From positions 1 to 29,449 of the forward strand of contig DDLS01000019.1 in NCBI GenBank assembly GCA_002340255.1: 29,449 nucleotides of DNA, read 5' to 3'. The stretch comes from Cyanobacteria bacterium UBA2566. Its GTDB lineage: Bacteria; Cyanobacteriota; Cyanobacteriia; Cyanobacteriales; Desertifilaceae. Positions within the stretch are counted from its first letter, which is position 1. Every line of letters starts with the position of its first letter. The position numbers and the translations under genes were made by a program. The notes below the pieces were generated by a model. The model was not told the DNA's origin. It saw only the letters and a list, made by a program, of their open reading frames with translations, and searched no databases. Below, piece after piece: positions 23,204-29,449 of the stretch.

Positions 23204-23389
23204 TCATAGCTCACTCAGTTGCTGATACAGTTCTGAACGACGGCGAATTTCATCGGCTGGATCTTGAGGAAGTTCTCCCTGTTCGGGCCAAAATCCATAG
23301 CGAATCATTTCTTCGAGGATGAAGGCTTCACGACCCATTTTGCGAATGCGATCGTAGAGTTCTTGGCGGGTACGAGGTTGATCGGACAT
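23204..23389 (-). pseudogene. N-terminal part of the reverse transcriptase, cut by TGA
   Basis: This 61-codon piece starts at ATG 23389 (MSDQPRTRQELYDRIR) and includes MIRYGFWPEQGELPQDPADE before ending at TGA 23204-23206. The same frame goes on after the TGA with QKNRQLQDEQAIRRQLRKQR and joins the charged helix of the RT. From memory, cyanobacterial RTs of this kind carry just such an N-terminal extension in one chain, with an Arg or Lys near the place of the stop. A single C-to-T change in a CGA codon would give this TGA. A real mutation, a sequencing error or a separate small gene are the alternatives. Confidence 0.65.
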
Positions 23390-23686
23390 GGTGATGAGCC
23401 AGAAGTGTTGAAAGTTAGCTTAATATCGAAAAAAAGAAGATAAAATGTTGTAATCTATTCTCAAAGATATAAAGAAATCAATTCAATGCTAGCCTCCTTT
23501 TCATCCCGAGTCAAACCCATCATCAAGTCATTGTCTACTCATGAACATAAAGTTTTTAAGTCTCGAATCTTCTTTGAAATCGGGTTAAACTTCCTACTTT
23601 ATAGGACTTTGAAAAGTGGCAGAGACTGATATCCAATTTCCTGAATCAATGATAAACTACCCTAACTGAATATTTTTTCACATTTC
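23390..23686. other. Divergent gap between the RT and NDT-like genes
   Basis: These 297 bases are AT-rich and hold both divergent promoters. If the RT belongs to a retron, the msr-msd RNA would be expected here on the minus strand. I saw only short pairings (for example TCCTA/TAGGA near 23595-23610) and no clear long msd stem or a1/a2 pair. A 47-codon plus-strand frame (23486-23629) has no recognisable features. Confidence 0.5.
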
Positions 23687-24151
23687 ATGCTTGATCGACC
23701 CTCTTGGATTTACATTGCTGCCCCATTATTTACAGAAGCAGAGCAAGAATTCAACGCTAAATTAGCCCAACGATTAAAATCAGCAGGACATACTGTCTTC
23801 TTACCCCAAGAAGAAACCAAAGGCTTGACTCAAACTGAAGAGATATTTAAGCGGTGTTTGTATGGACTGAATCATTCCCATCTAGTATTAGTAATTTTAG
23901 ATGGTGCAGACGCAGATTCTGGGACTTGCTTTGAAGTTGGATTCGCCTACGCTAAGAAATTACCCATTGTAGGTTTACGAACAGATTTCAGAGGAACTGG
24001 AGATGACTGGGGACTTAATTTAATGTTACTTCAAAGTTGCAATCATGTACTCCTAGCTCAACGGAATCTACCCACTCAAATCCCCCCTAACATTACTCTA
24101 ATTTCTCCAGGAGAAGATTATGTTCCTATTTTACTCAAAATTATCGAATAA
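23687..24151 (+). CDS. Nucleoside 2-deoxyribosyltransferase-like protein
   Basis: The 154-residue protein has the NDT fold signatures. These are an N-terminal strand and loop YIAAPLFTEAEQEFN, a mid-protein GHTVFLPQEE, and the catalytic DGADADSGTCFEVGFAYAKK, with Asp72, Asp77 and the nucleophile Glu83. Classical members move the deoxyribose between bases. The superfamily also includes NDT-like effectors of type II retrons and other NAD- or nucleotide-cleaving immune proteins. There is no added DNA-binding domain here, unlike the retron effectors. It is divergent from the RT gene, 297 bases apart. It may be a nucleotide-salvage enzyme with no link to the RT. Confidence 0.85.
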   Translation: MLDRPSWIYIAAPLFTEAEQEFNAKLAQRLKSAGHTVFLPQEETKGLTQTEEIFKRCLYGLNHSHLVLVILDGADADSGTCFEVGFAYAKKLPIVGLRTDFRGTGDDWGLNLMLLQSCNHVLLAQRNLPTQIPPNITLISPGEDYVPILLKIIE

Positions 24152-24172
24152 TTCGGCTGAACAAATCCGGGC

Positions 24173-24775
24173 TTAAATATCATAAGATTGTGCATCTAAA
24201 TTTTCAAGTTGAAGATCGATTGAATCTTCTTCAAGTAAGAGGGAAGGATCTTGGACTAAAAACGGGAGTCCAGCACCTTTCAACCCCCGTTTAATTCGTT
24301 CAGGTGTTTCTAGAAATAGGAGAAAAATAGGCAAAATCTTGTCCGCACCTTCACTAATAATATGAGAAGAATTCAGAGGCATAACCCACTGATAATCTCC
24401 ATCTAACCAAACTTGAGTTTGTCGCCATCTTCCCAAGAGATCGGAAAAATCTTCACCTGGCCGATGAATAAAGACAAAAATTTCCACGCCAGTCTTAATT
24501 TTCCACTCTGGATCGCACATTAAGAAACCCAGATCGCAGGGCAGCCGTGTTAATCCAATTGGAGGCTGATAAATCCCTTGAGAGATAATTTCTCTCGGTT
24601 TTAAATCCACAATAGGAAAGGGAATAGAAATTAAGCTCTCTTCTGGTCGTCGGAGACTCGGCAGAAATTCCACATAGGGGCGATACTGACGCAACAAGGC
24701 GATCGCCGAGTTGAGATTACTGTATTCTGCTAATAGGGCTTCATAATGGGATTTTTTAATTGGCATCGTCTTCAA
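24173..24775 (-). CDS. Protein of unknown function
   Basis: I do not recognise this 200-residue product. It lacks a signal peptide, membrane segments and metal motifs. Features seen are an N-terminal helix (HYEALLAEYSNLNSAIALL), a Pro/Ile-rich centre (SIPFPIVDLKPREI), a Trp-rich segment (LLGRWRQTQVWLDGDYQWVM), and an acidic C-terminus rich in Leu, Glu and Asp. The composition suggests a soluble cytosolic protein. MKTMPIKK leaves two possible starts three codons apart. It ends 21 bases from the convergent NDT-like gene and lies downstream of pilC, 73 bases away on the same strand, so it may be read through from the pilus operon. Confidence 0.6.
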   Translation of the reverse strand: MKTMPIKKSHYEALLAEYSNLNSAIALLRQYRPYVEFLPSLRRPEESLISIPFPIVDLKPREIISQGIYQPPIGLTRLPCDLGFLMCDPEWKIKTGVEIFVFIHRPGEDFSDLLGRWRQTQVWLDGDYQWVMPLNSSHIISEGADKILPIFLLFLETPERIKRGLKGAGLPFLVQDPSLLLEEDSIDLQLENLDAQSYDI

Positions 24776-24848
24776 TCATATTGAGTATAACAAACAACAG
24801 GGAATTAACCCATCATGTAGATCGCCTTCCCCGTTATCATTCCAGACA

Positions 24849-26093
24849 TTACAAGGTTTCAAACACCTTAAACATGGGTAGGTACATCGCCAGCAAAATC
24901 GAACCTACCATCCCCCCAATCACTACAATCATAACGGGTTCAAGCATACTGGTTAACCCTTTGACCGCTTGCTCAACTTCGTCCTCATAGAAGTCAGCGA
25001 CTTTCATCAGCATTTGGTCAATTTGTCCCGTTTCTTCTCCAATACTAATCATTTGAATTGCTAGAGCAGGAAATACTTTATACCGATCAAGAGCCGTGCT
25101 AATCATCCCCCCACCTTGGATTTCTTGGCGGGACGCTTCCACCGCATCAGCAATGGTCTGATTTCCAGAAGTATCGCGAACAATTTCTAAAGAGGTTAAG
25201 ATGGGAACCCCTGCACGGGATAGAGTTCCGAAAGTCCGGCAAAACCGAGCTGTTGCCGTTTTCTTAATCAAATCCCCAAATAAAGGTACTTTCAGGAACT
25301 GCTTATCCATGATTTTTTTGCCTTGAGGGGTTTTGTACCAGTTATCGTAAACAACCTTGAGGACAATTAAGATTACTAATAGGGTCACTGACTTTGCCGG
25401 GGAAGTTAGAAATGCACTAATGTGGAGCATCATCTGTGTAAATGCCGGTAACTCTACCCCAATATCGGCAAAGATATTGGCAAATGTAGGAATCAAAAAA
25501 ACTGTTAAGGCAACGAAAATAATCACAGCCAGAGTTCCTACAGTTGTTGGATAAGACATGGCTGATTTAATTTGGTTTTGCAGCCGAGCCGAATCTTCCA
25601 GTAACTTTGCTAGGCGGTTGAGTACATCATCAAGTACCCCCCCAACTTCTCCAGCAGAGACCATCGCTACATAGAGGTCATCATAGCAATCAGGGTGTTT
25701 ACCCATAGACTCAGATAAACTTGACCCCTCTTGCACTTCCGCTGAAATTTGTTTCAATGCCCTTTTGAGTTTAGGGTTTTCACATTGTTCGGTTAAAACA
25801 CCTAGACAGCGCACCATTCCCACGCCAGCATTGACCATCGCGGAAAACTGCCTGGAAAAGATGGCTTTATCTTTTACGGTGACACTAGCCGTCGCCGCAG
25901 CAAAGTTTTCGTTTAACTCATCCATGTCAAGGTTAGCAAAGTCAATTCCAAACAGTGGGGCTTTTTTGACTTCGCCGACCTCTAAACCTCGACTGAGTAA
26001 TTCAGCACGAGCTGCACCAAGTGAGGCTGCTTTAACAGTTTCTCGCTTGGCATTTCCCATCGAGTCTCGAACATCAGCAACAAATTCAGGCAT
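24849..26093 (-). CDS. pilC: Type IV pilus inner-membrane platform protein
   Basis: PilC/PilG/GspF-family proteins form the membrane platform on which the pilus motor ATPases act. The 414-residue protein has the two repeated T2SSF domains. The first begins FSRQFSAMVNAGVGMVRCL, the second FCRTFGTLSRAGVPILTSLE. Conserved GEVGGVLDDVLNRLA and GEETGQIDQMLMKVA pieces close them. Membrane helices lie at about 180-215, 232-260 and 385-408. It is the last of three genes transcribed pilB, pilT, pilC, with a 53-base gap to pilT. Confidence 0.96.
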   Translation of the reverse strand: MPEFVADVRDSMGNAKRETVKAASLGAARAELLSRGLEVGEVKKAPLFGIDFANLDMDELNENFAAATASVTVKDKAIFSRQFSAMVNAGVGMVRCLGVLTEQCENPKLKRALKQISAEVQEGSSLSESMGKHPDCYDDLYVAMVSAGEVGGVLDDVLNRLAKLLEDSARLQNQIKSAMSYPTTVGTLAVIIFVALTVFLIPTFANIFADIGVELPAFTQMMLHISAFLTSPAKSVTLLVILIVLKVVYDNWYKTPQGKKIMDKQFLKVPLFGDLIKKTATARFCRTFGTLSRAGVPILTSLEIVRDTSGNQTIADAVEASRQEIQGGGMISTALDRYKVFPALAIQMISIGEETGQIDQMLMKVADFYEDEVEQAVKGLTSMLEPVMIVVIGGMVGSILLAMYLPMFKVFETL

Positions 26094-26146
26094 GGTTCAT
26101 TATTCTTGAAATCATTGGGGTGGGCACATTGAGGTTAGAAGCAGGA

Positions 26147-27226
26147 TTAGAGTTTTTGTTTGGCAGGTTGAACCAAACGCATCAATTCATCGACTTTATT
26201 ACATTTACCGATCGCATCTTCGTAGGACACTTTTCCATCATTAACTAGTTTTGCCAAAGCCATTTCCATGGTTTGCATCCCCATTTTCCCACCGGTTTGA
26301 ATCGCTGAGTAAATCTGAGTCGTTTTTCCTTCCCGAATCAAGTTAGCAATAGCCGGGGTATTCACCATAATCTCCTGAGCAGCACAGCGTCCACCACCAA
26401 CTTTCTGCACTAAATTTTGGGAACAAACTCCCACCATAGATCCTGACATTTGGGCCCGAATTTGGGGCTGTTGAATCGGAGGGAACACATCTAATAGCCG
26501 GTCAATCGTACCTGCCGCATTATTCGTGTGCATAGTTCCAAAGACCAAGTGACCCGTTTCTGCTGCCGATACCGCTAGACCAATGGTTTCTAAGTCCCGC
26601 ATTTCTCCCACCAGAATGATATCTGGATCTTCCCGCAAAGCAGCTTTGAGTGCGTTGGAGAAACTCTTCGTATCTTCTCCCCGTTGCCGTTGGTGAAACA
26701 AACTTTTAATGTTAGGAAAGACATACTCAATCGGATCTTCTACCGTCAGAATATGTTCAGCACGGGTGCGATTAATCAAGTCCAAAATCGCCGCCATGGT
26801 TGTTGTTTTACCCGATCCAGTTTGTCCCGTCACCAAAACCATACCCCGAGGTCGTTCTGACATTTCCCGCATGATTTCCGGAACACCCAACTTCTCAAAA
26901 TTAGGAATTTTGGACGCTAACGCCCGCAAGCAAGCCGCATAACAGCCCCGTTCGCGATACACATTCACCCGGAACCGAGAGAGTCCTTTGACCCCATAGG
27001 CACAGTCTAACTCCCAGGTTTGTTCTAAATCTTTACGCTGGTTATTGTTGAGCATCGAAAAGATCAACCGCTGACAGTCTGGCCCATCAAGCATTTCCCC
27101 AAACTGAGGCTGGGGAGTTAATTTACCACTAATGCGAAAATAGATCGGCGCACCCGCTTGAATGTGCATATCCGATCCTCCTTGTTCAACCAAGGATTCC
27201 ATCACATCTTCAATCATATAACTCAT
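26147..27226 (-). CDS. pilT: Type IV pilus retraction ATPase
   Basis: PilT pulls the pilus back and so powers twitching and gliding motility and DNA uptake. The 359-residue length is normal. Visible motifs are Walker A GQTGSGKT (134-141), the Asp-box glutamate EDPIEYVF (163-170), GEMRDLETI near the Walker B/His-box (207-215), and AETGHLVFGTMHTNNA. The C-terminal retraction motif (usually AIRNLIREGK) appears as AIANLIREGKTTQIYS. It sits between pilB (70 bases upstream) and pilC, the usual cyanobacterial order. Cytosolic hexamer at the pilus base. Confidence 0.96.
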   Translation of the reverse strand: MSYMIEDVMESLVEQGGSDMHIQAGAPIYFRISGKLTPQPQFGEMLDGPDCQRLIFSMLNNNQRKDLEQTWELDCAYGVKGLSRFRVNVYRERGCYAACLRALASKIPNFEKLGVPEIMREMSERPRGMVLVTGQTGSGKTTTMAAILDLINRTRAEHILTVEDPIEYVFPNIKSLFHQRQRGEDTKSFSNALKAALREDPDIILVGEMRDLETIGLAVSAAETGHLVFGTMHTNNAAGTIDRLLDVFPPIQQPQIRAQMSGSMVGVCSQNLVQKVGGGRCAAQEIMVNTPAIANLIREGKTTQIYSAIQTGGKMGMQTMEMALAKLVNDGKVSYEDAIGKCNKVDELMRLVQPAKQKL

Positions 27227-27296
27227 CAGTTTTTTTCCTCAATCTTTGGTAATAGTTAACATCAAGCCAGAGTTCTCTGGCTAGAAAAGGGTAAGA

Positions 27297-29324
27297 TTAA
27301 TCACTAAAACGCGGGGTCATACAATAGGGGCAGTCGATCCATTCTTGTTGAAGTCCAGCTCCACAGACTCGACAGGTTAGCCCCGCTTTTCGTTTGGCCT
27401 TGAGTTCTGCCTCTAAACCACTATCGGTAAAGGTTACCCGCTCTACTTCTTCCAGAGTAGTCGATCCTTCCCGCACCAGGTTTAAGCTGTAGGCTAACAG
27501 GGTAACCATGCCTTCTTCTACGGCTGCTTCTTTAATGCGTTCAGTGGGTGCGCCTTGGTTAATCAGCACTTGTAGATTTTCAGTCACCCGCAGGAGTTCA
27601 TAAACCCCACAACGCCCTTTATAGCCGACACCGTTACATTTAGGACAAAGTTCTCCTTGCTCTTTCAAGGCCGCCCGTTCATCGGGAGCGATGGTATTGG
27701 CTTTGTAGAGGGTTAAATTTCCTTCTTTAGCTGCTGATAGACCAAAGCGAGAGAGTTCCTCTGGACTTGGGGTATAGGGAATGCGACATTCACTACAGAC
27801 TCGTCGCATCAGCCGTTGGGCAACGACTCCTAGGAGTGCCCCAGAGACCATAAACGGTTCTACACCCATTTCATCTAAACGGGCGATCGCACCGGATGCA
27901 TCATTGGTATGCAAGGTCGTCAATACCAAGTGTCCGGTCAGAGCGGCTTCAATTGCTGTTTTTGCCGTTTCCTTATCCCGCGTTTCCCCCACCAGAATCA
28001 CATCCGGATCTTGCCGCAAGAACGCTCGCAGAATGGCGGAAAAGTCCATGTTCTTTTCTCGAATCACCTGTACCTGGTTAATTCCTGGCAGGGCATATTC
28101 AATCGGGTCTTCAGCCGTGGAAATATTAATTCCGGGATCGTTGCGTTCAGCTAAAATCGAATACAACGTCGTTGATTTACCCGACCCTGTCGGCCCAGTC
28201 ACCAAAATAAGTCCAAAGGGGCGAGAAGCCATATCACGCACCATTTCCAAGGTTTCTGGACTGGTAATTAATTTATCCAAACCCAACTGCGTCGAGGAGT
28301 TATCCAAGATCCGCAGTACAATTTTTTCACCATAACGGGCTGGCAGGGTATTCACCCGAAAGTCTACTTTACGACCTTGGAAAATCCGCCGAATCCGACC
28401 ATCTTGGGGTTTACGTCGTTCAGCAATATCGAGATCGGCAATAATTTTGAATCGGGATGTAATAGCTGGGACAATCTTTTTCGGAAAGGGAGGAAAGGGC
28501 TGTTGCAAGACCCCATCCTTACGAAAGCGAACCCGCAGATTTTCCTCTTGGGGTTCTACATGAATATCGGAGACTCCATCCGATAGAGCTTTCGCCAGAA
28601 TCTGGTTAACCGCCTTAATCACGGGGGCACTTTCGGCATCTCCGAGTGCTTTATTCAGGTCAGCATCAGAGACTTCATCATCTTCTCCTTCTTCGAGATC
28701 GCCATCCCCAAATTGACTAATATCAATTTCTAACTGTTTAGAATCTACTTTTTTGGGATCGGGTGCTTTTTTAACTTGTTCGTCTAGATACTTGGAGATA
28801 ATCGCTTGAAAATCTTCTGGGGTAATCACCATGCGATTCATGGTGAGTCCTTGGGGACGCAACACTCGATTCAGGTCATCCTGAGCGGCTAAGTTATCTG
28901 GATCGACTAAAGCCACCAATACGGCAGGCGGATTAGCATTATTTTTAGAGAGGGGAACTAATTGATAACGGCGACACAGATCTAATGGAATTAAGGTATC
29001 AATGAGTTCATTGACCTGATTCGTATCAATTTCATTAATTTCCGGATCGAGGGAATCAACACCGTATAGAATTTTAAGTTCAAAAAGCTGTTGCTTTTTG
29101 TACTGACGAATTAGATCTGGGGAAAGTTGCTTACCCGTGAGTTGTTCTACTAGATCGGTCAGCGATCGCTTACTTTTCCGGCTTTCCACCAGAGCCTTTT
29201 CCATGTCCTGCTTCTCAATAAAGCCAGACTGTACCAGTTTATTGCCAAAGGGAGAGAGATTATTCGCAACAGCAATTAAGGCTTTAGATTGCTGTCGGCG
29301 CGACGAGATGGGGGATTTGGTCAT
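27297..29324 (-). CDS. pilB: Type IV pilus extension ATPase with C-terminal zinc ribbon
   Basis: PilB drives pilus assembly. The 675-residue protein has an N-terminal MshEN-like domain (about 20-180), an acidic linker (about 200-230), then the motor domain. The motor has Walker A GPTGSGKST (377-385), Asp-box AEDPIEY, Walker B DPDVILVGETRD and His-box GHLVLTTLHTND. The tetracysteine site CxxC...CxxC of PilB/GspE is at Cys510/513 and 560/563. A second zinc-ribbon-like pair (Cys651/654, Cys665/668) closes the protein. In Synechocystis the PilB1 C-terminus binds Hfq; the hfq gene is in this window. The MshEN-type N-terminus is a known c-di-GMP receptor in some PilB/MshE proteins; whether this one binds it is not shown. 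GAGGAG lies 11 bases before the ATG. Confidence 0.96.
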   Translation of the reverse strand: MTKSPISSRRQQSKALIAVANNLSPFGNKLVQSGFIEKQDMEKALVESRKSKRSLTDLVEQLTGKQLSPDLIRQYKKQQLFELKILYGVDSLDPEINEIDTNQVNELIDTLIPLDLCRRYQLVPLSKNNANPPAVLVALVDPDNLAAQDDLNRVLRPQGLTMNRMVITPEDFQAIISKYLDEQVKKAPDPKKVDSKQLEIDISQFGDGDLEEGEDDEVSDADLNKALGDAESAPVIKAVNQILAKALSDGVSDIHVEPQEENLRVRFRKDGVLQQPFPPFPKKIVPAITSRFKIIADLDIAERRKPQDGRIRRIFQGRKVDFRVNTLPARYGEKIVLRILDNSSTQLGLDKLITSPETLEMVRDMASRPFGLILVTGPTGSGKSTTLYSILAERNDPGINISTAEDPIEYALPGINQVQVIREKNMDFSAILRAFLRQDPDVILVGETRDKETAKTAIEAALTGHLVLTTLHTNDASGAIARLDEMGVEPFMVSGALLGVVAQRLMRRVCSECRIPYTPSPEELSRFGLSAAKEGNLTLYKANTIAPDERAALKEQGELCPKCNGVGYKGRCGVYELLRVTENLQVLINQGAPTERIKEAAVEEGMVTLLAYSLNLVREGSTTLEEVERVTFTDSGLEAELKAKRKAGLTCRVCGAGLQQEWIDCPYCMTPRFSD

Positions 29325-29449
29325 GGGGGGTGGAGATCTCCTCTAAATATGAATTAATTTAAGATAGCCTCATCAAGAAACTACGGATTTCTGAGGAATA
29401 GCATAGAGGGTGCTTGCAGCTAATCCTTATTAGGGTCGAGAGAGATGTT
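29325..29449 (-). other. Upstream region of pilB, cut by the window edge
   Basis: These 125 bases hold the pilB ribosome site (GAGGAG within AGAGGAGATCTCC) and presumably its promoter. The palindrome GGAGATCTCC overlaps the ribosome site. No gene is visible up to the window end. Confidence 0.5.

Noticed and set aside
23486..23629. 47-codon plus-strand frame between the RT and NDT genes
   Set aside because: No motif, no clear ribosome site, and AT-rich chance composition.
23390..23686. A defined msr-msd retron RNA
   Set aside because: I looked on the minus strand for a long msd stem and an a1/a2 pair and found only 5-base pairings, so I do not annotate one.

Overview
The window is chromosomal DNA from a cyanobacterium. 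The evidence is the dispersed HIP1 palindrome GCGATCGC, a cyanobacterial-type Hfq, a group-1 sigma factor with the SigA layout, a high-light-inducible (Hlip) protein, a PCP_red-domain protein, a PatA-type response regulator and a type IV pilus motor cluster pilB-pilT-pilC. Heptanucleotide STRR-like repeats (TATTCCCTATTCC) fit a filamentous or colony-forming lineage, but genus cannot be decided from sequence reading alone. I saw no tRNA, rRNA, CRISPR array, insertion sequence or phage gene.

Layout. 1-3352: a minus-strand run dapF, a degenerate PD-(D/E)XK-like protein and a pentapeptide-repeat protein. 3548-6859: plus-strand hfq, a periplasmic M23 peptidase, a ComFB-family protein, an ECF sigma factor (SigG-like) and its membrane anti-sigma partner. 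6856-8510: a gamma-glutamylcyclotransferase-fold protein (minus), hisH and a small unknown gene. 8511-9088: a long, strongly structured leader ahead of sigA (9089-10210), which ends in an intrinsic terminator. 10374-13941: an Hlip gene, an orphan MalK/UgpC-type ABC ATPase and a DUF4351 protein on the minus strand, then on the plus strand an ATP-grasp gene whose reading frame is fused to a remnant of a solute-binding lipoprotein. 13947-16502: a GyrA/ParC paralogue (minus). 16937-21743: a CheY-like regulator, a GHL10 glycosidase-like protein, a TPR protein (minus), a PatA-type regulator and an EamA transporter. 21737-24775: a small PCP_red gene, a retron-type reverse transcriptase split by one in-frame TGA, a divergent nucleoside deoxyribosyltransferase-like gene and an unknown gene. 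24849-29324: pilC, pilT and pilB, transcribed pilB first.

How they connect. Hfq and PilB lie in the same window; in Synechocystis, Hfq is known to act in motility by binding the PilB1 C-terminus, and the PilB here carries the extra C-terminal zinc-ribbon-like segment. The ECF sigma/anti-sigma pair and the ComFB protein (a family shown to bind cyclic dinucleotides) suggest envelope or second-messenger signalling next to a cell-wall peptidase.

The most unusual points are: (1) the interrupted retron-type RT and its divergent NDT-like neighbour, a possible defence module; (2) the in-frame chimera of a lipoprotein remnant and an R2K-type ATP-grasp enzyme; (3) the multi-hairpin RNA region upstream of sigA; (4) a PD-(D/E)XK-like protein that appears to have lost its catalytic E-x-K.
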